A model generated the notes under the pieces. It was not told the DNA's origin. It made no database searches and saw only the letters and a program-made list of their open reading frames with translations. Positions 1 through 8,140 of a DNA stretch of 64,000 nt are shown here, piece after piece. Position 1 is the first letter of the stretch; the number at the start of each line of letters is the position of its first letter. The position numbers were made by a program, and so were the translations under genes. Source of the stretch: Nguyenibacter vanlangensis (GTDB lineage Bacteria; Pseudomonadota; Alphaproteobacteria; Acetobacterales; Acetobacteraceae); the NCBI RefSeq assembly GCF_038719015.1, contig NZ_CP152276.1, positions 444,001-508,000 on the forward strand, given 5' to 3'.

Positions 1-6
1 CCAGGC

Positions 7-1251
7 ATGACGCGCGCGGGTCACATCGTCAGCCTGCTGGCCCTGGCGCTGGTCTCGGCTGGGGCCGCGACGGCCCGGGCGCAGCAATCCGACCTGGTCA
101 AGCGTGGCGAATATCTCGAACGCGCCGCGGATTGCGAGGTCTGCCACACCGCGCCCGGCGGCACGCCCTATGCCGGCGGCCGCGCCTTCGACCTGCCCGG
201 GATCGGCCGGATCTACGCGCCGAACATCACCCCGGACAGGGAAACCGGGATCGGCGCCTATACGGATGCGCAATTCGAGTCCGCCGTGCGGATGGGCGTG
301 GCGCCGGGGTGGAAACATCTCTACCCGGTCATGCCCTATGCGTCCTATGCCCGCATGACCCCGGACGACGTGCGGGCGATCCGCGCCTATCTGGCGACCC
401 TGCCGGCGGTGCATGCGCCCGCCCCCGCCAATGTCGTGCGCTTTCCCTACAATATCCGCGCCGTGATGCTGGCCTGGAACCTGCTCTATCGTCCGTCGTC
501 GCCGCTCGGGGACGAACCGGGCCGGTCGGCGGCGTGGAACCGTGGCCGCTATCTGGTCGAGGCCGCGGGCCACTGCGCCGAATGCCATTCGCCCCGCACG
601 ATGCTGCAGGCGACGTCCAGGGACCGGTCCTATGCCGGCGCCGTCACCAACGGCTGGATCGCCTATAACATTTCCTCCGACCCCGACAGCGGGATCGGGG
701 CCTGGAACGATTCGCAACTGACGGACTATCTGTCCACCGGCCATGCCGACGGCAGGGGCACCGCGGCCGGCCCCATGGCCGAAGTCGTCGGGCACAGCCT
801 GCGGTACCTGACGCCGCAGGACATCGCCGCCATGGTGACCTATCTGCGCAGCCTGCCGGCCCGCCCGGCGAACGAGACGATCACCGCCGTCGCGCCGGAT
901 GCGCTGGCCAGTGCCAGCCTCAGCCACAGCGACGGCGCCGGATTGTTCGCCGGCGCCTGTGCCGGCTGCCATCTGACGGACGGGAAGGGCCGGCAGGTCG
1001 ATTTCGCCGCGCTCTGGGGCGCGCGTGCCTTCGGCGAAACCCGGGGGCGCAACCTGGTTCGGGTGATGCTGGAGGGGTCGCGGCTGGATACGGCGCACGG
1101 CGCGATGACGATGCCCGCCTTCGGCCCCGAATATCGCGATCAGGACCTGGCGGACATCGCCAATTTCGCGATCGGCCATTTCGGCAACCGGGTCGGGCAT
1201 GTCACCGCGCACGACGTGGCCGAGGCGCGCGCGAGCCCGTCCGCGCCCTGA
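7..1251 (+). CDS. Tri-haem cytochrome c, dehydrogenase-subunit type
   Basis: A 414-residue exported cytochrome with three covalent haem sites: C43-x-x-C46-H47 (CEVCH), C190-x-x-C193-H194 (CAECH) and C318-x-x-C321-H322 (CAGCH). The N-terminus is a typical Sec signal peptide ending near ATARAQ (about residue 25). Three-haem proteins of this size are the electron-transfer subunits of membrane-bound PQQ- or FAD-dependent dehydrogenases (alcohol, gluconate, sorbitol) that pass electrons to ubiquinone in acetic acid bacteria. No dehydrogenase subunit is visible here, but the gene starts at the window edge, so a partner could lie upstream. The third haem domain is separated from the second by a long linker, as in AdhB-like proteins. 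The family is clear; the substrate cannot be told. Confidence 0.85.
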   Translation: MTRAGHIVSLLALALVSAGAATARAQQSDLVKRGEYLERAADCEVCHTAPGGTPYAGGRAFDLPGIGRIYAPNITPDRETGIGAYTDAQFESAVRMGVAPGWKHLYPVMPYASYARMTPDDVRAIRAYLATLPAVHAPAPANVVRFPYNIRAVMLAWNLLYRPSSPLGDEPGRSAAWNRGRYLVEAAGHCAECHSPRTMLQATSRDRSYAGAVTNGWIAYNISSDPDSGIGAWNDSQLTDYLSTGHADGRGTAAGPMAEVVGHSLRYLTPQDIAAMVTYLRSLPARPANETITAVAPDALASASLSHSDGAGLFAGACAGCHLTDGKGRQVDFAALWGARAFGETRGRNLVRVMLEGSRLDTAHGAMTMPAFGPEYRDQDLADIANFAIGHFGNRVGHVTAHDVAEARASPSAP

Positions 1252-1306
1252 AGGCGCAGGCTGCCGCCAGCATCATCCCAGAACGGCGCGTCATCCGGAA
1301 TTTTTC

Positions 1307-2362
1307 ATGAAAATCGATCTACCGAGCCTGGCGCGCAAAATACCATCCCGGCTGCTGATGCCGCCGGTCTGGGTGGCCCAGCTCGCGACCGGCGCGAAAT
1401 CGTTCCGCGACAACCCGATCATCGGCAGCCGCCGGCTCAACGCGCTCGGCCTGCATAACGCGCGCCAGGGCCTGGCCCACTGGCTGGCCGATCGCCGCCG
1501 CCGCCGCCTCGGCCAGGCCCTGGACGCCGATCATGCCGCCGCCTTCCGGCGTGACGGCTTCGTCCTGGTCCCGGATTTCCTGTCGCCCGACATGTTCGCC
1601 GCGGTGCTGCGTCAGGCCAGGGATTTCCGCGGATCGGCGCGTGAGACGATCCAGGGCGACACGATCACCCGCCGCCTGGCGCTCGATCCGGCGGCCCTGC
1701 GACGCATGCCCGCGCTCGGCCGAGTCCTCGATGATCCGCTCTGGCGCCGCCTGCTGCGTTTCGTCGGCAGTCATGATGCCGAGCCGGTCTGCTACCTGCA
1801 GACGATCCTCTCCGGCGCCGTCGACGGCCCGCCGGACCCGCAGACGGCCTTGCATGCCGACACGTTCCACCCGACCGTCAAGGCATGGCTGACATTGACC
1901 GACGTCGCGGAAGGCGCCGGCCCGTTCGTCTATGTCCCTGGTTCGCACATCCTCACGCCGGCGCGCCGGGCATGGGAACGCCGTATGAGCATGACGGCGC
2001 GCCACACCCCAGACCGCCTCAGCGGCCGCGGCTCGTTCCGGATCTCGGCCGAAGATCTGCGCCGCCTCGGCTATGACGCGCCACGCGCCTTCGCCGTGCC
2101 GGCCAATACGCTGATCGTGGCCGACACGTCCGGCTTCCATGCGCGCGGTCCCAGCCTGCAGCCCGGGATCAGGGTTGAAATCTGGGCATATGGCCGCCGC
2201 AACCCATTTCTTTCGCTTCCGTTTGACATCTGGCGGATTCCGGCGCTCGGCCGCCGTCGCGCACCCGTCTTCTGGGCGGTGTGCGACGTGCTGGACCGCC
2301 TCGGCCTGAAACGACAAACCTGGCGCCGCCGGGACGACAGGTCGGCGTTCGATCCGGCCTGA
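1307..2362 (+). CDS. PhyH-family (phytanoyl-CoA dioxygenase-like) Fe(II)/2-oxoglutarate oxygenase
   Basis: A 351-residue protein with the double-stranded beta-helix iron site of the phytanoyl-CoA dioxygenase family: H183-x-D185 (in LHADTFHP) and a distal histidine H278 (in SGFHARG), followed by an arginine at about 289 suited to binding 2-oxoglutarate. The stretch FVYVPGSH near residue 210 is also typical. I chose the ATG at 1307; the frame is open about 100 bases further upstream, but that part overlaps the cytochrome gene and has no family-like sequence. Members hydroxylate lipids, small metabolites or antibiotics, so the substrate is unknown. It follows the cytochrome gene by 55 bases and could be co-transcribed with it. 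Confidence 0.8.
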   Translation: MKIDLPSLARKIPSRLLMPPVWVAQLATGAKSFRDNPIIGSRRLNALGLHNARQGLAHWLADRRRRRLGQALDADHAAAFRRDGFVLVPDFLSPDMFAAVLRQARDFRGSARETIQGDTITRRLALDPAALRRMPALGRVLDDPLWRRLLRFVGSHDAEPVCYLQTILSGAVDGPPDPQTALHADTFHPTVKAWLTLTDVAEGAGPFVYVPGSHILTPARRAWERRMSMTARHTPDRLSGRGSFRISAEDLRRLGYDAPRAFAVPANTLIVADTSGFHARGPSLQPGIRVEIWAYGRRNPFLSLPFDIWRIPALGRRRAPVFWAVCDVLDRLGLKRQTWRRRDDRSAFDPA

Positions 2363-2409
2363 TGCAAGGATCGCGCGTCGCTGCCATAAAGGGGGGGAAT
2401 CCCGACGCA

Positions 2410-2484
2410 TGGTAGCGGCGGACGGATTTGAACCGCCGACCAAGGGATTATGATTCCCCTGCTCTACCGCTGAGCTACGCCGCC
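2410..2484 (-). tRNA. tRNA-Met (CAT anticodon, elongator type)
   Basis: The minus strand folds into a complete 75-nt cloverleaf. The acceptor stem GGCGGCG pairs with CGCCGCT (one G-T pair), the D arm is GCTC/GAGC, the anticodon stem is GGGGA/TCCCT with loop ATCATAA (anticodon CAT), and the T arm is GGCGG TTCAAAT CCGTC. The 3' CCA is encoded. The first acceptor pair is a normal pair and there is no run of three G:C pairs at the base of the anticodon stem, which fits elongator rather than initiator tRNA. A CAT-anticodon tRNA-Ile2 (lysidine-modified) cannot be wholly excluded from sequence alone. It lies between PhyH and the mechanosensitive channel and is transcribed against both. Confidence 0.95.
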
Positions 2485-2548
2485 ATCGCGTCGGTGGTTG
2501 GGGAGATATCCCCCCCGTCATCCAAAGTCAACCCGTTGATCGCGATTG

Positions 2549-3847
2549 ATGCACCTGTTGTCATCATGGTTAAAGAAAAAAGCCTTTTCCCTTGATATGG
2601 CGCCATTCATGGCGCGCCACCCGGCCCCGGCCGGGCCACAGACCGGAACGGATTTCGTGAAAAGCGCCTTTCTTGCTCTCCTGATCGACCTTCGCCGATC
2701 GTTCGGCTGGCTGCCCGGGATCGTGGCCTCGATCCTGGTCCTGTGCGCGGCCGTGCTGATGGCCGAGATCGTCAGCCGGATCACCACCAAGCTCGTCCTG
2801 CGCATCCCGGGGCAAAAGCGCGGGGCCTTCGTCCGTTCCTTCACGCTGGCGATGCGGCGTCCGGCGCGGATCACGCTGGCGATCATCTTCGTCGCGACCG
2901 CGCTGCCGGCGTCCGGCCTGTCCTATCGCATGATGCAGATGACGGGCCGGGGACTGCTGGTGCTGTTCGTGCTGATGCTGGGCTATGCGGCGATCGTGGC
3001 GATGCGCGTGCTGTCGGACGCCTACCTGGCGCGGATAGACGGCAAGGAAGATCGCGACGACATCCTGCTGCGCACCCATAAGACGCAGGTGCGCGTACTG
3101 CGCCGCATGGCGGATATCCTGATCGGTGTCCTGACCGTCGGCTCGGCGCTCATGACCTTCGAATCGGTGCGCGAATATGGCCTCAGCCTGTTCGCGTCGG
3201 CCGGCGCCGCCTCCCTGCTGGTCGGCCTGGCGGCCCGGCCGCTGCTGACCAACCTCATCGCCGGCATGCAGATCGCGATGACCCAGCCGATCCGGATGGA
3301 AGACCTGATCATCATCAATGGCGACTGGGCGTGGGTCGAGGAAATCACCGCCACCTATGTCGTGCTGCGTGTGTGGGACTGGCGGCGGCACATCGTGCCG
3401 ATTTCCTATTTCCTGGAAAATTCCTTCCAGAATTGGACGCATAATTCGGCGGCGCTGATCGGCGTGGTGTTCCTGTATCTCGACTTCCACGCCCCGATGG
3501 ACCGGATCCGCGCCCGGCTGCACGACATCGTGCGCGAAAGCCCGCTATGGGACGGCAAGGTGTTCGACGTCCAGGTCGCGGACTGTTCGGCGCAGGTGAT
3601 GACGATCCGCGTGATCGCCTCGGCCCGCTCGGCCATGCAGAGCTGGGACCTGCGCTGCGACATCCGCGAGAAGATCATCCTCTTCCTGCGCGACCACTGC
3701 CCCGAGGCCCTGCCGCGCGAGCGCATGGCCCATGTCGCGTCGCAATCGGGGCAGGACGTGCTGACCGCACCGGGCGTGATCTCGCCGGCGATCGACCGCC
3801 CGCCGCCAGGCTCCTATACCGGCCCCGGCGCTGCCCCAGGGATGTGA
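2549..3847 (+). CDS. MscS-family small-conductance mechanosensitive channel
   Basis: A 432-residue membrane protein. Hydrophobic segments lie around residues 56-78, 108-122, 135-155 and 190-206, followed by a glycine/alanine-rich pore helix (about 212-245, SAGAASLLVGLAARPLL) that is the MscS TM3 signature. The MscS beta domain comes next, with GDWAWVEEITATYVVLRVWD and the VPISYFLENSFQNW stretch. Such channels open under membrane tension to release solutes on osmotic downshock. The start is uncertain: TTG 2546, ATG 2549 and ATG 2597 are in frame, and none has a strong ribosome-binding site. The C-terminal tail is proline/glycine-rich (PPPGSYTGPGAAPG). It has no operon partner; a duplicated 15-mer and a hairpin-rich repeat follow it. 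Confidence 0.88.
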   Translation: MHLLSSWLKKKAFSLDMAPFMARHPAPAGPQTGTDFVKSAFLALLIDLRRSFGWLPGIVASILVLCAAVLMAEIVSRITTKLVLRIPGQKRGAFVRSFTLAMRRPARITLAIIFVATALPASGLSYRMMQMTGRGLLVLFVLMLGYAAIVAMRVLSDAYLARIDGKEDRDDILLRTHKTQVRVLRRMADILIGVLTVGSALMTFESVREYGLSLFASAGAASLLVGLAARPLLTNLIAGMQIAMTQPIRMEDLIIINGDWAWVEEITATYVVLRVWDWRRHIVPISYFLENSFQNWTHNSAALIGVVFLYLDFHAPMDRIRARLHDIVRESPLWDGKVFDVQVADCSAQVMTIRVIASARSAMQSWDLRCDIREKIILFLRDHCPEALPRERMAHVASQSGQDVLTAPGVISPAIDRPPPGSYTGPGAAPGM

Positions 3848-3881
3848 TGCCGGTGGGAACCGATTGCGGATCAATGGATTA

Positions 3882-3911
3882 ATGCCAGCGCGTGTCATGC
3901 CAGCGCGTGTC
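3882..3911. repeat. Exact tandem duplication of a 15-bp unit
   Basis: The unit ATGCCAGCGCGTGTC occurs twice without mismatch (3882-3896 and 3897-3911), followed by another ATG. It lies 34 bases after the stop codon of the mechanosensitive channel gene. It is one of the short tandem repeats described in the findings. Confidence 0.9.
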
Positions 3912-3952
3912 ATGATTGACCGTCTTGTTCTCTCTTTTTTCGGGCTCTCTTT

Positions 3953-4065
3953 TTCGGGGCGCTGCCCCGAACCCCGCCAAAGGCGGTGCCTTTGGAAACC
4001 GATTATTTATCAATGTAATGGGGTGCAGGGGCCCGTGGCCCCCGCCGGGTTCGGGCAGAGCCCGA
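3953..4065. repeat. Intergenic hairpin-cluster repeat (copy 1)
   Basis: Within the 330-base space between the MscS gene and the permease there are four perfect small hairpins: TTCGGGGC-GCT-GCCCCGAA (3953-3971), CCGCC-AAA-GGCGG (about 3975-3987), GGGGCC-CGT-GGCCCC (4028-4042) and TCGGGC-AGA-GCCCGA (4051-4065). They are interrupted by an AT-rich piece, GATTATTTATCAATG. The 42.3-kb region has the same arrangement with different arm bases, so this is a structurally conserved repeated element. It could serve as a bidirectional terminator between convergent genes. I see no gene in this gap. Confidence 0.65.
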
Positions 4066-4178
4066 CCTGTCTTCCAAACGGTCAATGTCCAAATGGATTG
4101 GTATAAGTCAGGCGGCGTCCCCGTCCTGACTTGCAGGACTCATCTCCGGGCCGACAGGCCTCGTCGAGGCCCGCAAAA

Positions 4179-5729
4179 TCAGACCGTGGCGGTTCGCTTG
4201 TCGCGGCCCAGGTGCGAATGGGAATGGCCATACAGGACATAGCCCAGCACCCCCAGGACGATATAGCCGCCGAGCAGGAGGGCCGGCAGCGGATTGCCGT
4301 CGGCCAGGGCACGGATCATGTCCAGAAAGAGCGGCCCGGCCATGATCAGGCAGAACAGGATGCCCAGGCTGGGCACCAGCCCGATCCAGACCCCGCCGAC
4401 CCGCACCCCGCCCAGTGGCACGCTGAAGGGACGCGCCAGGTCGGGGCGGGCATTGCGCTGCCAGATGACGGTAAAGCACACGATGCCGAATGCCGCCGCC
4501 GTGCCCAGGCTGACCAGGTCGCTGATGATGTCGATCGGCAGCGTGGCGGTCGCCGCCGCCACGACCAGGCCCAGCAGGATGGTCCCGATCCACGGCGTGC
4601 GAAAGGTCGGATGCAGCCTGCAGAAAATCTTCGGCAGCAGCCCGTCCCGCGCGATGGTGAAGAAAATGCGGGTCTGGCCGTAAAGCAGCCCCAGGATCAC
4701 CGAGCACAGGCCGATCACCGCCCCGACCTTGATCAGCAGCGCCAGCCAGGGCTGCCCGATCGCATCGACGGCGATCGCCAGGGGATCGGCGACGTTCAGC
4801 CGGCGGAACGGCACCACGCCGATCAGCACCACGGCGACGCACATATAGATCAGCGTGCAGATCAGCAGCGAGCCGATGATGCCCAGCGGCACGTCGCGCC
4901 GCGGATTGCGCGCCTCGGCCGACGCGGTCGACACCGTCTCGAATCCCACATAGGCGAAAAAGATGACCGAGGCCGCGCGAAAGATGCCCGGCACCCCGTA
5001 ATGGAACCCGTCCTCACGCGGCGGGATGAATGGTTCCAGATAGGACGGGTGGATGTAACGCAGGCCGAACGCCAGGAACAGCAGCAGCACGCCGACCTTG
5101 ACGAACACGACCAGCGTATTGATCCGCGCCGATTCCTGGATCCCCAGCACCAGCAGGAACGTCACCAGCAGGACCGAAGCCGCCCCCACAAGGTCCAGCC
5201 TGGGCGCGACCAGCAGGCTGGCGCCATGCACGGTCGGCTGGGTCTGCACCAGCGTGGTCGAGATGAACGCGGGCACATGCACGCCCAGATCGTGCAGCAG
5301 GCTGGTCGCATAGCCGGAAAAGCCGGCGGCGACCCCGGCGCAGGACACGCCATATTCCAGCAGCAGCAGCCAGCCCACCGCCCACGCCGCCCCTTCGCCC
5401 ATCGAGACATAGGCATAGCTGTAGGCCGAACCCGAAACCGGCATCGTCGAGGCAAGTTCGCCATAGGACAGCGCCGTGAACAGGCACGCCAGGCCGGCCA
5501 CCAGGAACGAGAGCAGGATGGCCGGCCCCGCATATTCCGCGGCGGCCGTCCCGGTCATCACATAGATCCCGGCGCCGATCGTCGAGCCGATCCCCAGCAT
5601 CATCAGTTGGATCGGGCCAAGCGTCCGGTGCAGCCCGTGATCCTGGCTTTCCGATTCGATCTGCTGGATGGATTTCCGAAGCCGCAGGCGCCCCGGCGCG
5701 GAAGCGGGCGTAGGTGAATGAAGAGCCAT
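4179..5729 (-). CDS. APC-superfamily amino-acid permease (cationic amino acid transporter type)
   Basis: A 516-residue integral membrane protein with about 12 transmembrane helices. The first helix carries the substrate-binding glycine motif of the APC fold (MLGIGSTIGAGIYVMTG), and GELASTMPVSGSAYSYAYVSMGE is the conserved TM2-TM3 region of YhdG/CAT-like transporters. It should import amino acids with protons; specificity cannot be read from sequence. The ATG at 5729 (MALHSPTPAS) is preferred over one eight codons upstream because the cytoplasmic N-terminus is then of normal length. It is monocistronic, about 60 bases from the 3' end of the SGNH hydrolase gene, which reads in the same direction. 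Confidence 0.88.
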   Translation of the reverse strand: MALHSPTPASAPGRLRLRKSIQQIESESQDHGLHRTLGPIQLMMLGIGSTIGAGIYVMTGTAAAEYAGPAILLSFLVAGLACLFTALSYGELASTMPVSGSAYSYAYVSMGEGAAWAVGWLLLLEYGVSCAGVAAGFSGYATSLLHDLGVHVPAFISTTLVQTQPTVHGASLLVAPRLDLVGAASVLLVTFLLVLGIQESARINTLVVFVKVGVLLLFLAFGLRYIHPSYLEPFIPPREDGFHYGVPGIFRAASVIFFAYVGFETVSTASAEARNPRRDVPLGIIGSLLICTLIYMCVAVVLIGVVPFRRLNVADPLAIAVDAIGQPWLALLIKVGAVIGLCSVILGLLYGQTRIFFTIARDGLLPKIFCRLHPTFRTPWIGTILLGLVVAAATATLPIDIISDLVSLGTAAAFGIVCFTVIWQRNARPDLARPFSVPLGGVRVGGVWIGLVPSLGILFCLIMAGPLFLDMIRALADGNPLPALLLGGYIVLGVLGYVLYGHSHSHLGRDKRTATV

Positions 5730-5787
5730 GAAATTCAGGATAGCACATCGCATGCATGCTGTATCGCAACGATCGGCGGCACGCCGT

Positions 5788-6558
5788 TCAGTGCGGCCGG
5801 TCGCCCAGGATCGCCGCGACCGTAGGTTCGATCAGGCGTGCGATCTCCTGCTGCGCAGCGGTGGTGGGGTGCAGGGGCGGGTCCGGCGGCACCAGGCGCG
5901 GGTCCAGGAAACGGCCGGGGTCCGGCGCGCCGTCGCGCTCCAGCGCCGCGCCGGCATCCTGCAGGTGCAGCCACGGCCGGCCGATCCGGACCTCGGCCAC
6001 CATCATGCGGTTCAGCGTCCGCGTATTCTCGCTCACCCAGGCCGAACGGATGGAGGGCAGCACCTCCAGCAGCAGCACCTGCGTCGCCGGCAGGCGGGCA
6101 TGAATCTGGTCCACGATCCGCACGATGCCGGCATAGGTCTGGCGGGCATCGGTATGGACATGGCCGAAATTATTGGCGCCGATCAGGACGATGAACAGGC
6201 GCGGCGCCGTGCGGAACTCCAGCTCGCCATGCGCCAGGCGCCACAGGACATGGCACGTGCTGTCCCCCTTGAATCCCAGGTTGATGGCATGCCGGTCACC
6301 ATAATAATGCTGCCAGACCGGGGCGAAATCCCGCCAGTCCTCGGGGCCGCGCCGCTCCCAGTTCTGGGTGATCGAATCCCCCAGCCAGACCAGGTCGTAG
6401 CGGCCATGCGCGATCTCGTCCTGTTTTTCCGCGAAGCGCTGGTGCCACCAGGGCGTATCCATGCGCGATATGGGCTGCACCGCCAGATTGGCCGGGGCGG
6501 CCGCCCCCAGACCCAGCAGGGCCAGCAGGGGCAGGGGGGCGGTCAGGCGTCGGACCAT
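5788..6558 (-). CDS. Exported SGNH/GDSL-type hydrolase
   Basis: A 256-residue protein with SGNH-hydrolase blocks: block I GDSI (in LVWLGDSITQNW), block III GANN (in IVLIGANNFGHVH), and a C-terminal block V around DPPLHPTTAAQ supplying the catalytic His. These enzymes are serine esterases or lipases acting on lipids, acetylated sugars or peptidoglycan substituents. The start at 6558 gives a Sec signal peptide (MVRRLTAPLPLLALLGLGAAAPA) and leaves 8 bases after the uppP stop. Longer frames would overlap uppP. It resembles platelet-activating-factor acetylhydrolase IB-like esterases. The arrangement with uppP suggests one transcript and an envelope role (inference). Confidence 0.82.
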   Translation of the reverse strand: MVRRLTAPLPLLALLGLGAAAPANLAVQPISRMDTPWWHQRFAEKQDEIAHGRYDLVWLGDSITQNWERRGPEDWRDFAPVWQHYYGDRHAINLGFKGDSTCHVLWRLAHGELEFRTAPRLFIVLIGANNFGHVHTDARQTYAGIVRIVDQIHARLPATQVLLLEVLPSIRSAWVSENTRTLNRMMVAEVRIGRPWLHLQDAGAALERDGAPDPGRFLDPRLVPPDPPLHPTTAAQQEIARLIEPTVAAILGDRPH

Positions 6559-6566
6559 GTCGCGGA

Positions 6567-7409
6567 TCACCGGCCCAGATAGAAAAAGCACGCGGCGCCG
6601 ACCGCCAGGCAGTAATAGGCGAACGGGCTGAGCGCCCATTTTTCATGGTTGTGGAAATAGCGCATCAGGAATGCGGTGCTGGCCAGGGCGGTGATCGCGG
6701 CGACGACGGCGCCGATCGCGGCCAACTGCATCTGGCCCTGCGGGACGGCGACATGGCGAAGATGCATGGCCTCGCGCACCGTCGCCGCGAAGATCACAGG
6801 CTGCGCCATCAGGAACGAGAAGCGCGCCGCCCCTTCATGGTTCAGGTTGCGGAACAGCCCGCCGATGATCGTGGCGCCCGAACGCGAAATGCCCGGAAAA
6901 AACGCCGCGCACTGCCACAGCCCGATGATCGCGGCATCGGCATAGGTCAGCGACGCGATTGCCCCGCCCTCGGTCATGGATTGCCGCGCCTTGATCCGTT
7001 CGGTCAGCAGCAGCAGCAACCCGTTCAGGAACAGGAAGATCGCGGCAAAGCGCGCCGTTCCGAACAGGGTGCGCAGCCAATGTTCGAGCAAAAAGCCGAT
7101 AATGACCGCCGGAATGGTCGCGACCACCAGCAGCGCCACGATATGGATGCTCTCGGCCTGGCGCTGGCTGCCGTCCCGGCCGGAGATGCCGCGCACGATC
7201 GCGGCCCAGTCCTTCCAGAAGAAGACCAGCAGCGCGATCGCGGTGCCCAGGTGCAGCATGACCAGAAACGGCAGGAACATGTCGCCGCTCGGGTCGACCA
7301 CCCAGCCCAGCAGGGCAGGGACGATCACGGCATGTCCCAGGCTGCTGACGGGGAACAATTCCGTCGCCCCCTGAAGAATGGCGATCACTATGGCTTGGAT
7401 GAGTGTCAT
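6567..7409 (-). CDS. uppP: Undecaprenyl-diphosphatase UppP/BacA
   Basis: A 280-residue polytopic membrane protein with both diagnostic motifs of the BacA family: GATELFPVSSLGH near the N-terminus (the E and S of the (E/Q)x3E/PxSSxGH motif) and PGISRSGATIIGG in the middle. It removes a phosphate from undecaprenyl diphosphate at the periplasmic face, regenerating the lipid carrier for peptidoglycan, and overproduction gives bacitracin resistance. The ATG at 7409 (MTLIQAIVIA) is preferred; an ATG five codons upstream (7424) is possible. It is divergent from the MlaD-like gene, with which it shares a promoter region of about 100 bases, and is followed closely by the SGNH hydrolase. Confidence 0.95.
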   Translation of the reverse strand: MTLIQAIVIAILQGATELFPVSSLGHAVIVPALLGWVVDPSGDMFLPFLVMLHLGTAIALLVFFWKDWAAIVRGISGRDGSQRQAESIHIVALLVVATIPAVIIGFLLEHWLRTLFGTARFAAIFLFLNGLLLLLTERIKARQSMTEGGAIASLTYADAAIIGLWQCAAFFPGISRSGATIIGGLFRNLNHEGAARFSFLMAQPVIFAATVREAMHLRHVAVPQGQMQLAAIGAVVAAITALASTAFLMRYFHNHEKWALSPFAYYCLAVGAACFFYLGR

Positions 7410-7525
7410 TGTCCGGCCGTCCATGGTGAATTACAATATTGTGGTGCCTTACTTTCCTGGCCTTCGGCAAGCGGATAGCGTGCGCCGGGGCCGAAGTTCG
7501 GCACGGAATGGAGCAGGAGGAGCGC

Positions 7526-8002
7526 TTGGCGCGAGAAAATGGCAGCGCGATCGTGTTCAGCGGACTGGTTCTGCTGGTGGCCGGGGCGTTCTACGCCTAT
7601 GCCCGTGCGTCGCAGGTCGATCTGGGCCATGACCGCTACCACCTGACCGCCCGGTTCATATCGGCCAACGGGCTGCATGTGGGGGCCGAGGTCCAGTTGG
7701 CGGGCGTGCCGGTCGGCCGCGTCACCGCCATCACCCTCGATCCGGTCAGCGCCATGGCCAATGTCGGCTTCACCGTCGACCGCGCCCTGCAGCTTCCGGC
7801 CGACAGCGCGGTGACGATCGGCAGCGCGACCATGACGGACGAGGACGCGCTGATGGTCCAGCCCGGCAAGGCGCCCACCCACCTGGCCCCCGGCGCCGTC
7901 ATCACAAATGCGCAAGAGGCCGTCAGTCTCGAACAGCAGGTCAGCAATTACATCTTCGGTAATGGCGGCCTGCCCTCCGATTCGACGCCAGGATCGGATT
8001 GA
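7526..8002 (+). CDS. mlaD: MlaD-like MCE-domain protein (lipid transport)
   Basis: About 158 residues: a single N-terminal membrane anchor (IVFSGLVLLVAGAFYAYA) followed by one MCE domain (LTARFISANGLHVGAEVQLAGVPVGRV...). This is the MlaD layout, the periplasmic lipid-binding hexamer of the Mla phospholipid ABC transporter. A strong Shine-Dalgarno AGGAGG (7515-7520) sits five bases before TTG 7526, which decides my start; ATG 7508 is in frame and would add six residues. No mlaE, mlaF or mlaC is adjacent, so any transporter partners must be encoded elsewhere. The short C-terminal tail (GNGGLPSDSTPGSD) is probably disordered. Confidence 0.8.
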   Translation: MARENGSAIVFSGLVLLVAGAFYAYARASQVDLGHDRYHLTARFISANGLHVGAEVQLAGVPVGRVTAITLDPVSAMANVGFTVDRALQLPADSAVTIGSATMTDEDALMVQPGKAPTHLAPGAVITNAQEAVSLEQQVSNYIFGNGGLPSDSTPGSD

Positions 8003-8090
8003 CCCGCGCATGCTCCAAGACGTTTGTTTTGCCGCGCATTTTCACGTGATGACATCGGTCCACCAAATCACGATCCGCTTGAGACGTCCG

Positions 8091-8138
8091 ATTCGCCCCG
8101 AAATTCGCCCAGAGACTCGCCCCCAGATTCGACCGGAC
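8091..8138. repeat. Four degenerate 12-bp tandem units
   Basis: The units are ATTCGCCCCGAA, ATTCGCCCAGAG, ACTCGCCCCCAG and ATTCGACCGGAC at 8091, 8103, 8115 and 8127. They fill most of the space between the convergent mlaD-like and ATP-grasp genes and end three bases before the ATP-grasp stop codon. Confidence 0.8.
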
Positions 8139-8140
8139 CG

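Noticed and set aside
4131..5717. Open frame opposite the amino-acid permease (528 codons)
   Set aside because: Composition is dominated by Arg, Gln, His and Asp, as expected for the reverse complement of a hydrophobic membrane protein.
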